64,000 bases of DNA from the NCBI GenBank assembly GCA_035760645.1, contig DASTSO010000064.1:73995-137994 (forward strand). The letters are read 5' to 3'. Below the pieces are notes generated by a model, which made no database searches, was not told the DNA's origin, and saw only the letters and a list, made by a program, of their open reading frames with translations. Within the stretch, counting starts at the first letter, position 1; the number at the start of each line of letters is the position of its first letter. This stretch comes from DASSTY01 sp035760645. Its GTDB lineage: Bacteria > Gemmatimonadota > Gemmatimonadetes > Gemmatimonadales > GWC2-71-9. The position numbers were made by a program, and so were the translations under genes. Positions 7,455 to 16,590 of the stretch are shown piece after piece.

Positions 7455-8249
7455 GTGCTGTTGGTGGACGACGAGCCGCTGGTGCGCCGCGGCCTGCGCG
7501 CCGTGCTCGCCGCCGAGCCGGACGTCGCGGTCATCGGCGAGTGCGGCGACGGCCGCGAGGCGGTGCGCCGGATCCGCGCGGAGCGGCCCGATCTCGTCTT
7601 CCTCGACGTCCAGATGCCGGAGCTCGACGGCCTGGGCGTGGTGGACGCGCTCGCGGCGGACGAGCGGCCGCCGGCGCTCGTCTTCGTCACCGCCTACGAC
7701 GCCTACGCGCTGCGCGCCTTCGAGGTGCACGCGGTGGACTATCTCCTCAAGCCGTTCGACGAGGCGCGCCTGCGCACCGCGCTCGCCCGCGCGCGCCAGC
7801 GGCTCGGCGCCACTCGCGTGCCCGCGGACGGCGCGCGGCTCGCCGCGCTCCTCGCCGAGCTGCGGCCGGCAGCGGCGGCGCCCGAGCGCGGGGTCGCGCA
7901 CCGGCCCGATCGCGCGCTCGAGCGGTTCCTCGTGCGCACCGGCGACCGCCTGCTGCCGGTGGCGGTCACCGCCGTGGACTGGATCGAGGCGGCGGACAAC
8001 TACGTGCGCCTGCACGTCGGCGCCGAGCGCCACGCGCTGCGGGAGACGATCAAGGCGCTCGAGGCGCAGCTCGACGCGCGGCGCTTCGCCCGCATCCACC
8101 GCTCCACCATCGTCAACCTCGACCGCGTGCGCGAGCTGCGCCCGCTCCCCAGCGGCGATTGCGCCGTGCTGCTGCACGACGGCACGCGGCTCACGCTGAG
8201 CCGCAGCTTCCGCGCGGCGTTCGAGGCGCGCTTCGGCCGGGCCCGCTGA
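7455..8249 (+). CDS. LytTR-family response regulator
   Basis: A two-domain regulator. The receiver domain (about 1-120) has the acidic pair in LLVDDEP, the phosphoacceptor D51 in LVFLDVQMPE, TAYD, and the switch Lys in YLLKPFDE. The C-terminal LytTR DNA-binding domain (about 165-262) has VDWIEAADNYVRLHV and FARIHRSTIVNLDRVREL. The start is uncertain. GTG at 7455 falls right at the first beta strand, which is short but workable. A CTG at 7419 overlapping the kinase stop would add twelve residues (LSEAPPTAPPLR). It forms an operon with the LytS-type kinase. Targets are unknown; the outer-membrane genes just downstream are candidates by position only. Confidence 0.88.
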   Translation: MLLVDDEPLVRRGLRAVLAAEPDVAVIGECGDGREAVRRIRAERPDLVFLDVQMPELDGLGVVDALAADERPPALVFVTAYDAYALRAFEVHAVDYLLKPFDEARLRTALARARQRLGATRVPADGARLAALLAELRPAAAAPERGVAHRPDRALERFLVRTGDRLLPVAVTAVDWIEAADNYVRLHVGAERHALRETIKALEAQLDARRFARIHRSTIVNLDRVRELRPLPSGDCAVLLHDGTRLTLSRSFRAAFEARFGRAR

Positions 8250-8359
8250 GCACCGGCTGTGCAATCGGGACGCGCCTTCGGCGTCCACTCGCGAACGGCA
8301 GGCGAAGCACGTTCCGGCACCCGTCTCTCTCCACCCCTCACCGGGCACTCGACCGCCTC

Positions 8360-9538
8360 ATGCTCCCTGCGCGTTTCCCACGACGCGCGCCCTCGCGCGC
8401 GCTCCCCGGGACCCTGGTCCTGGGCGCGGCCCTCGGGCTCGGCGGCGCACTCGCCGCCTGCGGCCACACGGAGCCGTTCACGCCGCCCGACGCGGCCTCC
8501 TCCTCGCCGTTCGAGGACACGCAGCCGACGCGCCTCACCTACAACGTCGGGGCGGACCTCATGCCGGCGTGGCTGCCCGCGGGCGGCGGCTTCTTCTACT
8601 CCTACGAGCGACCCGGCAGCGAGACGGCCGACCGGTGCCTGAGCCGCCTCCCCGCCACCGGCGGCACCCAGCGCGACGTCGTCTGCCCGCGCGCGGCGCC
8701 CGACACCACGACCATCTTCGGCGAGCCGGCCGTCGCCCCCGACGGCCGGCTCGCCTTCCTGCGCAGCCGCCGGCTCGTCTTCTCGAAGCTGACGGGAGAG
8801 CGCATCCTCATGCTCGCGCCGGCGCGCGATGCCCGCGCCGCCACGGTCCTGCGCACCCTGCCCATCCCCGGGCCGACCGGCCGGCAGTACACCACGCTCG
8901 AGTCGCTGCGGTGGCTCGACGGGCACCGGCTCATCGCGGTCGGCGGGACCGAGCAGTCGGTCGAGCCCGAGCCGGGTGCGCCGACGGTCCTGCTGCCGTT
9001 CGGGCTCGACCTCCTCATCCTCGACGTCGACGCGCCCGGCAGCGCACCGCAGGTGCTCCCCGACGTCGCCAACCCGACCTCGGTCACGCCGGGCGAGAGC
9101 GCCGACGTGATCTACTACACGCAGGCGGCCGACGCCCGCGTCTACCGCCGCAGTCTCGCCGACGGGACGACCACCGTGGCCTACGACTTCGGGCCCGCGG
9201 GCGTCGCCCGCGACGTGCACGTCGCGGGCGGCCGCCTCGCCGTGACGGTCGGCGGCAAGATCCAGCTGTTTCCGGCGGCGGCGCTGGGCGCGGCGCAGCT
9301 CGACGAGGCGGGCTTCCTCTACGTCGCGGATCTCGCCGGCGGCACCGCCGAGCGCGTGGGGCCCGCGCTGCCGGGCCTCACGGCCGACCTCGTCCTGTAC
9401 CGCCGGCCGGCGCTCGCCCCCTCCGGGAACACGATCGTGGCGGAGGCTGCTCCCTACCGGGTTCGGGCGACGGAGAGCGGCATCCCCGACACCAGCCGCG
9501 CGGGCGGCACGGACCTCTGGCGCCTGGGAGAGCCCTGA
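8360..9538 (+). CDS. Secreted lipoprotein with beta-propeller-like (PD40/TolB-like) repeats
   Basis: A 392-residue protein with an Arg-rich start, a hydrophobic signal (LVLGAALGLGGA) and a lipobox LAAC, so it should be lipidated at Cys34. The mature part has repeated strand-rich units such as GEPAVAPDGRLAFLRSRRLVF, LESLRWLDGHRLIAVGG and RRPALAPSGNTIVAEAAPY, which resemble PD40/WD40-like blades. No catalytic motif was seen. Its TGA overlaps the ATG of the TonB-dependent receptor (TGATG), so the two are translationally coupled and probably work as a surface pair. A partner role for the receptor, as with other lipoprotein/receptor pairs, is inference. Confidence 0.75.
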   Translation: MLPARFPRRAPSRALPGTLVLGAALGLGGALAACGHTEPFTPPDAASSSPFEDTQPTRLTYNVGADLMPAWLPAGGGFFYSYERPGSETADRCLSRLPATGGTQRDVVCPRAAPDTTTIFGEPAVAPDGRLAFLRSRRLVFSKLTGERILMLAPARDARAATVLRTLPIPGPTGRQYTTLESLRWLDGHRLIAVGGTEQSVEPEPGAPTVLLPFGLDLLILDVDAPGSAPQVLPDVANPTSVTPGESADVIYYTQAADARVYRRSLADGTTTVAYDFGPAGVARDVHVAGGRLAVTVGGKIQLFPAAALGAAQLDEAGFLYVADLAGGTAERVGPALPGLTADLVLYRRPALAPSGNTIVAEAAPYRVRATESGIPDTSRAGGTDLWRLGEP

Positions 9539-12342
9539 TGCGGAGCGTACCGGCCACCCGCCCCGTCACCCTCGCCGGCGCGCTCGGCGCCCTGCTCACC
9601 CTGCTCGCCGCGGCGGCGCCGGCGCCGGCGCAGGCCCAGACCGACGGCGCCGTCGCCGGCCGCGTGCGCGATGCGCAGAGCGGCCGCCCGATCGCGAACG
9701 TCCTCGTCACCGTCGGCGACGGCCGCCGGGGCGGCGTCACCGACACCGCCGGGTTCTATCGCATCCGGGAGGTGCGCAGCGGCAGCTACACGATCCAGGC
9801 GCGCCTGATCGGCTACCGCCCGGTGAGCCGCGACAGCGTGCGCGTGCGCGCCGGCGAGACGACCCTCGTGGATTTCGCGCTGCAGCAGGCCGTCGTCGAG
9901 CTCGGGCCCGTCACGGTCGTCGCCGCCGATCCCGTCCTCGACCCGCTCGCGACCGCGACCGAGCAGACGATCACCGCGCGCGACCTGCGCACGCTGCCCG
10001 TGAGCTCGGTGGACGAGGCCGTCGCCCTCTCGGCCGGCGCCGTGGGCACGAGCTACCGCGGCGGCCGGCTGGGCCAGGAGTCGTTCATCATCGACGGCCT
10101 CGGCGTGAAGAACCAGGTGGACGCCTCCAGCGGCTCGCTCGGGCTCCGGCTGCCGCCCGACATGCTCACCGAGGTCTCCCTCGTGACCAACGGCTTCTCG
10201 GCGCGCTACGGCCAGGCCCTGAGCGGGCTGGTGAACGTCGTGACGAAGGACGGCGGCGAGCGCTGGAGCGGTCGCGCCGCCTACGAGACCGACCGCCCGT
10301 TCGCGGGCCGCAGCGACCTCGGGCTCGACCGGTTCGTCCTGGTGGGCGACGGTCCGCTCGTGGCCGGGATGCGCGGGGTCTTCGCGGCCGACGTCACCGG
10401 CCGGCTCGACGCCGACCCCGTCAACGCCCCCGCGCCGAGCGACCCGCGCGACCCGCGTGCCGCGAGCCCCGGCCTCCTGCCGCACAACAGCGGCGAGCAG
10501 TACAACGTCGCCGGCAAGCTCACGATCCCGGTGACGCAGCGGCAGACGCTCCGCCTCTTCGGCTCCCGCTCGGTGGACCAGCGGCTGCTCTACGATCCGC
10601 TCTACAAGTACGATCCCGAGGTCATGCCGGCGAGCAAGACGGTCGGCATGCTCCTCAGCGGCCATCTGCAGCACACCTCTGCGCCCACGGCCCGGCTCCC
10701 GCTCGTCGCGGACCTGCGGGTCGGCTACTTCATGCGCGACTTCGTGCGCGGCCAGCTCGCGGAGCAGCCCGACTACGCCTTCGGCGCGTTCACCGGCCAG
10801 CGCTTCTCGTTCGTCGACGAGGTGGTCGCGCGCGCGCAGGACACGGTCGCGGCCCGCGCCCCGCTGCCGGGCTACGCCGTGCCCGAGCTCAGCGCGAACA
10901 CGCCCTGGGGCGTGCCCGCCTTCTTCTACGGCACCGGAAGCCGGGGCGAGCTCGCGTGGAACCAGTTCCGCGAGCTCCGCAGCCAGCTCGACGTCACCCT
11001 CGGCCTCGGCGCGCGCACCGACCTCTACGTCGGCGGCGAGGCGATCCGCCAGAAGGTGCGCACCTTCGAGCGCGCCCTGGCCTATCTCCCCGTCGGCGAC
11101 AGCGTGCCGCCGGCGACGGCCGGCACCTTCACCCCGCTCGCGCTGGCCGCCTACAGCGAGCTGCAGGCGCGCGTCGCGGACCTCGGCCTCACCCTCGGCC
11201 TGCGCTACGACCGCTTCGACGCGCGCACCGACCTGCCGGGCCGGCCGGGCGGCGCGCGCCAGCAGTTCAACCCGCGCTTCGCCGTCTCCACGGTGCTCAA
11301 GGGCGCGACGGTCGTCGTGAGCGGCGGCAGCTTCAGCCAGCCGCCCGACTACCAGTACCTGGTGGACGCCGCGTTCGACGACACGCTGCGCACCGGGCGG
11401 TTCCGGATGGGCAACCCGAACCTCGGGTTCGAGAAGTCGTGGCAGTGGGAGATGAGCGTGCGCGGCCGGCTGCGGCCCGACGTGTCGCTCAAGGTGAACA
11501 CCTTCATCAAGCGGCTCGAGGGGCTCGTCGCCTCCGTGCCGCTGGGCTTCGACCCCGACAGCTCGATCTTCGGCAACTCCGATCTCGGCAACGTGAAGGG
11601 GGCGGAGCTCCTCTTCGAGCGCGAGCTGCACGGCGGCTGGGGGCTGCGGGCGAGCTACACCCTCCAGCAGGCGACGGCGACCTCCACGAGCGCCTTCATC
11701 CTGCGCCGGGCCTTCCAGATCAACCCCTTCACCGGCGACACCGTGTTCCCGGCCAAGGTGGAGTTCCCGCTCGACTACGACCGGCGGCACAACCTCACCC
11801 TGATCCTGCAGGGCGAGGTGAGCGAGCAGGGCGGGCCGCGGATCCTCGGCGTCCGCCCGCTCGGCGGGCTCGAGGCGGCGCTCATCGGGCGCTACAGCAC
11901 GGGTCTCCCCTACACCGCGCTCAAGGCGGCGCCCGACACCTTCGGCATCCCCAACGCCGAGCGGCTGCCGTCGGTCTCCACGGTCGATCTCCTCGTGCGG
12001 CGGCCGCTCGCGCTCGCCGGGCTCCGGGGCAGCGTCTACCTCGACGGGCGGAACGTCCTCAACCGCCGCAACATCATCGCGGTGCGCCGCGACTCGAAGA
12101 CGCCCTTCGTCGAGGAGGCGACGGTGCAGCAGATGGCGAAGGACGCCTACGAGGCGCATCCCGAGCCGATTCCCTACGAGTCGCCACGCTACCGCGCCGA
12201 CGCGGACACGAACCACGACGGCTACCTGCAGGGCGACGAGCTCCGGGCGCTGTACCTCGCCGCCGCGCTCGACGCGACGCAGCCGCTCTTCTTCTACGGC
12301 AGCCCGCGGGTGATGCGCCTGGGGATGGAGTTCGTCTTCTAG
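9538..12342 (+). CDS. TonB-dependent receptor with carboxypeptidase-regulatory-like N-domain and EF-hand loop
   Basis: An outer-membrane active transporter of 934 residues. A signal peptide ends near PAQAQ (about residue 33). A carboxypeptidase-regulatory-like domain follows (GAVAGRVRDAQSGRPIANVLVTVGD, about 38-120), then the plug (SSVDEAVALSAGAV, IDGLGVKNQVD, GFSARYGQALSGLVNVVTKDGG) and a long barrel ending in the aromatic terminus LGMEFVF. No TonB box is obvious between the first two domains. Near the C-terminus residues 890-901 (DTNHDGYLQGDE) form a canonical EF-hand calcium loop, unusual in a barrel extension. The substrate is unknown. Its ATG overlaps the stop of the upstream lipoprotein. 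Confidence 0.93.
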   Translation: MRSVPATRPVTLAGALGALLTLLAAAAPAPAQAQTDGAVAGRVRDAQSGRPIANVLVTVGDGRRGGVTDTAGFYRIREVRSGSYTIQARLIGYRPVSRDSVRVRAGETTLVDFALQQAVVELGPVTVVAADPVLDPLATATEQTITARDLRTLPVSSVDEAVALSAGAVGTSYRGGRLGQESFIIDGLGVKNQVDASSGSLGLRLPPDMLTEVSLVTNGFSARYGQALSGLVNVVTKDGGERWSGRAAYETDRPFAGRSDLGLDRFVLVGDGPLVAGMRGVFAADVTGRLDADPVNAPAPSDPRDPRAASPGLLPHNSGEQYNVAGKLTIPVTQRQTLRLFGSRSVDQRLLYDPLYKYDPEVMPASKTVGMLLSGHLQHTSAPTARLPLVADLRVGYFMRDFVRGQLAEQPDYAFGAFTGQRFSFVDEVVARAQDTVAARAPLPGYAVPELSANTPWGVPAFFYGTGSRGELAWNQFRELRSQLDVTLGLGARTDLYVGGEAIRQKVRTFERALAYLPVGDSVPPATAGTFTPLALAAYSELQARVADLGLTLGLRYDRFDARTDLPGRPGGARQQFNPRFAVSTVLKGATVVVSGGSFSQPPDYQYLVDAAFDDTLRTGRFRMGNPNLGFEKSWQWEMSVRGRLRPDVSLKVNTFIKRLEGLVASVPLGFDPDSSIFGNSDLGNVKGAELLFERELHGGWGLRASYTLQQATATSTSAFILRRAFQINPFTGDTVFPAKVEFPLDYDRRHNLTLILQGEVSEQGGPRILGVRPLGGLEAALIGRYSTGLPYTALKAAPDTFGIPNAERLPSVSTVDLLVRRPLALAGLRGSVYLDGRNVLNRRNIIAVRRDSKTPFVEEATVQQMAKDAYEAHPEPIPYESPRYRADADTNHDGYLQGDELRALYLAAALDATQPLFFYGSPRVMRLGMEFVF

Positions 12343-12361
12343 CGCATCGGCGCTGGAGACC

Positions 12362-13339
12362 TCAGGCGGGAGACGGCCTGGCCGCGCCGAGTCGCTCGCG
12401 CGCGGCCAGGTCTTCTTTCAGGAGGTCGCGGTTGATCGCGAAGGCCGCCTGCGTCCCCTCGGCGACGGCGACCGAGACGAGCTGCGTCTCCTTCGACGCG
12501 TCGCCCGCGACGAAGAGGCCGGGGACGTTGGTCGCCTCGCAGTCGCCGGTCTCGACGGTGCCCTTGGCGTTGAAGCGGCAGCCGAGCGCGGCGGCGAGCG
12601 GGCTGTGCTGGCGCTGGCTCGTGTCGAAGAAGAACGCCTGACACTCCTCCGGCGGCCCCGCGTCGAAGACGACGCGCTCGAGGCAGCCGCCGCTGCCCTC
12701 CAGCCGCACCACCTTCTCCTCGCGCACCACGATCCCCAGCGCGTCGAGCCGCGCGCGCTCGGCGTCGTCGATCGGGCAGCGACCGTCGCTGAGGAGCACG
12801 ACCTCCGCGGCCCACACCGTGAGCCCGAGCGCGAGTCCGAGCGCCTGGTCGCCGGGGCCGTAGGCGGCGATGCGCTGCTCGCGGTGCTCCCAGCCGTCGC
12901 AGTAGGGGCAGTGGTGCACGCTCGTGCCGAGGAGCGGTTCGATGCCCGGGATCGCGGGGATCACGTCGAGCACGCCGGTGGCGAGCAGGAGCTTGCGGCA
13001 GCGCTCGCGCCGCCCGTCGGCGGTCGCGACCTCGAAGGCGTACGCCGCCCCCGGCGCGGCCCGGGCGGCGGCGGTCACCTCGACATCGCGGAAGACCACC
13101 GTGTCGTAGGGCAGGAAGTCGGTGCGGCCGAGCCGCAGCAGCTCGCGCGGCGGGGTCGCGTCGCGCGTGAAGAAGCCGTGCACCGCCGCGGACCAGCTGT
13201 TCCGCGGCCGACCGGTGTCGCAGACGAGCACCCGGCGCCGGCAGCGGCCGAGGAGGAGCGCGGCGCTGAGCCCGGCGGGGCCGGCGCCCACCACCACGCA
13301 GTCCCAGACGCGCTCGTCGCGCTCGAGCTCGCCGCTCAC
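12362..13339 (-). CDS. Thioredoxin-reductase-like NAD(P)/FAD-dependent oxidoreductase
   Basis: A 325-residue flavoprotein. The FAD motif is CVVVGAGPAGLSAALLLGRC. The redox disulfide HHCPYCDGW (CxxC) has a CPYC centre instead of the thioredoxin-reductase CATC. The C-terminal FAD motif is GLFVAGDAS. The NADPH domain around IAAYGPGDQALGLALGL has a weak GxGxxA motif. Length is normal for the class. Its usual partner, thioredoxin, is not nearby, so a role in a general thiol response is inferred. GTG 13339 overlaps the upstream SRPBCC stop (GTGA); it is the last gene of the stress-type cluster and ends 19 bases from the convergent receptor gene. Confidence 0.85.
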   Translation of the reverse strand: MSGELERDERVWDCVVVGAGPAGLSAALLLGRCRRRVLVCDTGRPRNSWSAAVHGFFTRDATPPRELLRLGRTDFLPYDTVVFRDVEVTAAARAAPGAAYAFEVATADGRRERCRKLLLATGVLDVIPAIPGIEPLLGTSVHHCPYCDGWEHREQRIAAYGPGDQALGLALGLTVWAAEVVLLSDGRCPIDDAERARLDALGIVVREEKVVRLEGSGGCLERVVFDAGPPEECQAFFFDTSQRQHSPLAAALGCRFNAKGTVETGDCEATNVPGLFVAGDASKETQLVSVAVAEGTQAAFAINRDLLKEDLAARERLGAARPSPA

Positions 13340-14127
13340 GCGCGCACGCCCGTCTCCATCATCTCCTTGAAGCGGTGCAGGTCGTCGTCCACCTGCTGCG
13401 AGGGCTCCTCGCCGAAGAGCCGGGCGATGGCCGCGCCCAGGCGGCCGCTGCCGGCCGGCGGCTCGTAGCTCAGCACCACGCGCACGTCGGTGCCCTGCCC
13501 CGACGCCGCGGGCGTGAAGTGTACCGAGCCCGCGTTGTTCACGTCCGAGCCCGGCAGCGAGCGCCACGCGATGAGCTCGCCCGGGATCTCGTTGTGGATC
13601 TCGGCGTTCCATTCGACGTGCATTCCCGCCGGCGCCTTCGCCACCCAGTGCGAGTGCAGGTCGTCCTGGACGGTGACGGCCTCGAGATGCTGCATGAAGC
13701 GCGGCAGGTTGCGGAAGTCGCGCCAGAAGGCGTAGCACTCCTCCGGCGAACGGTCCACGGTGACGGTGCGCTCCACCTTGATGCCCTGTCCGCGGTGCAC
13801 GCTCGCCACCGGGCTCACCGTATCGGCGTCCGCGGCGCTGTTGCGGCCGATGGCCGCGTTCAGGGGGCAATAGCCGCTGAGCGCCCGCGCGAGCAGGCCG
13901 CCGCCCAGGGGCACGAGCAGGCCGCGCGCCCGGTGCCGGCGCAGGCTCCAGCCCACGAGCACCGCCCCGGCGAGGCCGCTGAGGAGCCGTTCGGTGGTGC
14001 CGACGTTCACTCTCCGGCCGCGGCCGCGGGCGCTCGCCGCGTAGGCGTTCGCGGTGGTCTCCCAGCTGCGGCCGGTCGTGCTCAGCGAGTCGGTGAGGCC
14101 GGGAGCGTCGTCGAGTTGTCGCGCCAT
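13336..14127 (-). CDS. Membrane-anchored SRPBCC (polyketide cyclase/dehydrase-like) protein
   Basis: A 263-residue protein in two parts. Residues about 40-95 form a YgaP/DUF2892-like membrane segment (TTERLLSGLAGAVLVGWSL, LLVPLGGGLLARALSGYCPLNAAIG). Residues 110-260 form an SRPBCC domain, a hydrophobic-ligand-binding helix-grip fold, with VERTVTVDRSPEECYAFWRDFRNLPRFM, WNAEIHNEIPGELIAWRSL and GTDVRVVLSYEPP. This arrangement is widespread in stress-related gene clusters, but the ligand is not known. The ATG at 14127 lies inside the last 46 bases of the upstream SDR gene, a long overlap that implies coupled translation. Confidence 0.85.
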   Translation of the reverse strand: MARQLDDAPGLTDSLSTTGRSWETTANAYAASARGRGRRVNVGTTERLLSGLAGAVLVGWSLRRHRARGLLVPLGGGLLARALSGYCPLNAAIGRNSAADADTVSPVASVHRGQGIKVERTVTVDRSPEECYAFWRDFRNLPRFMQHLEAVTVQDDLHSHWVAKAPAGMHVEWNAEIHNEIPGELIAWRSLPGSDVNNAGSVHFTPAASGQGTDVRVVLSYEPPAGSGRLGAAIARLFGEEPSQQVDDDLHRFKEMMETGVRA

Positions 14128-15227
14128 GAGGGCACTCCTGCGATGAAGGCGGAAGGTTCGGTGGAAGCGTCGGAGGCGGCGGCCGGACCGGCCGACGCGA
14201 GCGCAGCCTGATCCCCGCTCTGGTTGAGGCGACGGGTCGCGCGGTCGCCCAGGGTGGTGAGCCACGAGGGGGAGAGCACGGAGCGGCTCTGCCAGCCCGT
14301 CATGCGCCGGTTCGGCGCCCCCGCGTAGCCGGGCAGGACGCGGTTGGCGGCGCCGAGGAGGCCGGTCAGGACGCCCGGGGCCACGGCCTGCAGCAGCTGC
14401 GCGGCGCGCATGTGCCAGGGGAAGACGACGAGCGCCTCGCCGCGCCGGCAGGCGCGCAGGATCCGCTCGGCCGCCGCCTCGGCGCTCACGGTGACGCCGG
14501 GCAGCGAGTCGCTGATGCTGAACCAGGCGTACTCGGCCTTGTGGCGGCCCTTGAAGAGCGCGTTCGGCGGGCTGCCGGTGCGCATGAGGCCGGGGCAGAT
14601 CGTCGTGACGACGACGCCCGCCGCCGCGAGCTCGGCGCGCAGCGTGAGCGAGTAGCCGGTGACGGCGAACTTGCTCGCCACGTAGGGCGCCAGGTGCGGG
14701 ACGCCGACCACGCCGCCGATCGAGCTGATGTTGACGATGCGGCTTCCCGGCCGCCGCCGGAGATCGGGCAGCGCGGCGCGCGTGGTGTGGAGCACGCCGA
14801 AGAAGTTCGTGCGCATCGCGTCGTCGTAGTCGGCGAGCGTGAGCGCCTGCTCCGGCGCGACGACGATCGTGCCGGCGTCGTTGACGAGCACGTCGAGCGG
14901 CCCGAACCACTCGCGCACGATCTGCAGCATCGCCTCCACCTGCACCGGATCGGTCACGTCGCAGGGGATGGCGAGCACCGACGCGTCGGGGCGCTCGAGC
15001 TCGATCCGCGCACGCTCGAGCGTGGCGGTGTCGCGCCCGCAGATGGCGACCCGCGCCCCCTCGCGCACCAGCGCCCGCGCGAGCGCCAGCCCCAGCCCGC
15101 GCGAGCCGCCCGTGACGAGCACCGTGCGGCCGCGCAGGTCGTAGCGCTCGCGCCGGGCGCGGAGCGCGAGCCAGGCGCCGACGGCGCCGGCGGCGAGCAG
15201 CGTGCTACGGCTCGGGCGGAACGACAT
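14082..15227 (-). CDS. Membrane-anchored short-chain dehydrogenase/reductase
   Basis: A 381-residue SDR with a short hydrophobic N-terminus (LLAAGAVGAWLALRA) that may anchor it. The Rossmann core has the cofactor motif TGGSRGLGLALA, the NDAG variant of the NNAG motif, catalytic Ser in IVNISSIGG, and YVASK for the Tyr and Lys. A region around RRMTGWQSRSVLSPSWLTTLGDRATRR and a low-complexity tail extend it beyond the usual 250 residues. Substrate is unknown. The start codon at 15227 overlaps the end of the small charged gene by 23 bases, and its own 3' end overlaps the SRPBCC gene by 46. Confidence 0.88.
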   Translation of the reverse strand: MSFRPSRSTLLAAGAVGAWLALRARRERYDLRGRTVLVTGGSRGLGLALARALVREGARVAICGRDTATLERARIELERPDASVLAIPCDVTDPVQVEAMLQIVREWFGPLDVLVNDAGTIVVAPEQALTLADYDDAMRTNFFGVLHTTRAALPDLRRRPGSRIVNISSIGGVVGVPHLAPYVASKFAVTGYSLTLRAELAAAGVVVTTICPGLMRTGSPPNALFKGRHKAEYAWFSISDSLPGVTVSAEAAAERILRACRRGEALVVFPWHMRAAQLLQAVAPGVLTGLLGAANRVLPGYAGAPNRRMTGWQSRSVLSPSWLTTLGDRATRRLNQSGDQAALASAGPAAASDASTEPSAFIAGVPSWRDNSTTLPASPTR

Positions 15228-15513
15228 CCGGCGTCTTCCCCTGCTCGCGCAGCCGCCGGTTGGCCTCCTCCGCCACCTGGCGTACCCGCGCCGCGTGGCG
15301 CTCGTCGTCGAGGTCGGCGGCGGTGCCGTCGCGGTCGCTGGTCTTCGCGACCGCCGGGTTCTGGTAGTGCCGGCCCATGCGATCGGCGTCGCGCGGCTCC
15401 TCGAAATCCATCTCCTTGTGATCGGCCCCCTTCGCCTCCTCGGGCTTCTCCTCGAACTGCTTGCGCTGTTCCTCGTCCATCGTCGCGAACTCGCGACTCT
15501 CGTTCTTCGCCAT
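15205..15513 (-). CDS. Small highly charged hydrophilic protein
   Basis: A 102-residue protein with almost no hydrophobic residues. It is rich in Glu, Lys, Arg and Asp (for example MDEEQRKQFEEKPEEAKGADHKEMDFEEPRDADR) and is probably disordered, with one helix near ERHAARVRQVAEEANRRLREQ. It has the look of small stress- or desiccation-related hydrophilins, but I recognise no defined family. A GGGAGCAGAGC Shine-Dalgarno-like stretch supports ATG 15513. It sits inside the stress-type operon. Confidence 0.7.
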   Translation of the reverse strand: MAKNESREFATMDEEQRKQFEEKPEEAKGADHKEMDFEEPRDADRMGRHYQNPAVAKTSDRDGTAADLDDERHAARVRQVAEEANRRLREQGKTPDVVPPEP

Positions 15514-15584
15514 GCTCTGCTCCCGCGTGAACTCGCCTGTGCCATGCGTCCGTGCGGCGCGCCGGCGGCACGCCGGCGTCGCGT

Positions 15585-16577
15585 TCAGCGCCGCGCCTCG
15601 CGACCGCTCGCCGCGCCGGCGCCCGCGCCTCCCATGCCGTCGCCGGCGCGCTCCGTCCCCCGGTGGTCGCCGCCTTCCGCCTCGAGGAGGGCGCGGAGGC
15701 GCTCCAGGTCGGCGGTGAGCTCCCGGCGCGGGTCGGGGCCGAAGAGCGCCGCCGCGTCCGTCGCGCCGGGCGCGTAACAGAGCCGCAGGTCGATCCGCGT
15801 GCCGCCGTCCGTCGGCGCGAGGCGCACGATCCCGCTCTGCGCCAGATCCCCGCCCGGCTCGCTGCGCCAGGCGACGAGGTGGTTCGGCACGAGCTCGGTG
15901 AGCGCCGTGACCCACTCCAGCTCGCGCCCGCCGGGACCCTCCGCGCGCCACCGCGCGCGTCCGCCGCCCAGCTCCCGCACCTCGCTCACGTGCGCCAGCA
16001 CGCGGGCGAAGGTGGCCGGCCGCGCGAGGAGCGCGAAGACCCCCTCGACCGGGGCCGCCACCTCCAGCCGCTGCTGCACGTCCACCGCGCGGCGGCGCTC
16101 GCCCGTGCGTACCGCCGCGCGGTCGGTGCGGCGGAGGCCGTAGCCGAGGAGCCCGACGCCCGCGAGGCGCAACGCGCGGCCGGTGACGCCGCGGCGCAGG
16201 AGCCCGTACGCGGCGAGCGCGCCCCCCACGACGCCGGCGAGAGTCGCCGACACACCCGGCGCCGCGCCGCCGCCCCGGTCCCCGCGCTGATGCGCGAGCT
16301 CGAGGCCGGGCAGGTCGTCCGCCCGCCGGGTGACGATGGCCGGCGCGACCGGCGGCGCAGCCGGCGGCCCGCCCGCCAGGACCGCCGCCGAGCCGATCGC
16401 CGGCGCGAGCGACGACGCGGCCGCGGGCTCGTCGTCCGCGACGCCCTCGAGCTCGGCCCAGACCTCGTGCACCCGCGCGGCGAGGCGCGCGCGACGTACG
16501 TCGCCGTGCACCGGATCGAAGTAGTACATCAGTCCCGCGCCGACGCCGACGCCCGCCACGAAGCTGCGTGTGCCCAT
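15585..16577 (-). CDS. SRPBCC protein with N-terminal glycine-rich membrane segment
   Basis: A 330-residue protein. The N-terminus (FVAGVGVGAGLMYYFDPVHGDVRRARL) matches the short glycine-rich segment plus YFDPxxGxRRR seen at the start of many stress-cluster membrane proteins. A second membrane segment lies near 110-150 (VSATLAGVVGGALAAYGLL, LAGVGLLGYGL). The C-terminal half (about 165-305) is an SRPBCC domain with VQQRLEVAAPVEGVFALLARP and GTRIDLRLCYAPG. It looks like a second, diverged copy of the protein at 13336-14127. The Gly/Arg-rich tail is low complexity. It starts at ATG 16577 after a repeat-containing spacer. Confidence 0.8.
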   Translation of the reverse strand: MGTRSFVAGVGVGAGLMYYFDPVHGDVRRARLAARVHEVWAELEGVADDEPAAASSLAPAIGSAAVLAGGPPAAPPVAPAIVTRRADDLPGLELAHQRGDRGGGAAPGVSATLAGVVGGALAAYGLLRRGVTGRALRLAGVGLLGYGLRRTDRAAVRTGERRRAVDVQQRLEVAAPVEGVFALLARPATFARVLAHVSEVRELGGGRARWRAEGPGGRELEWVTALTELVPNHLVAWRSEPGGDLAQSGIVRLAPTDGGTRIDLRLCYAPGATDAAALFGPDPRRELTADLERLRALLEAEGGDHRGTERAGDGMGGAGAGAASGREARR

Positions 16578-16590
16578 TCGGTCTCCGTCC

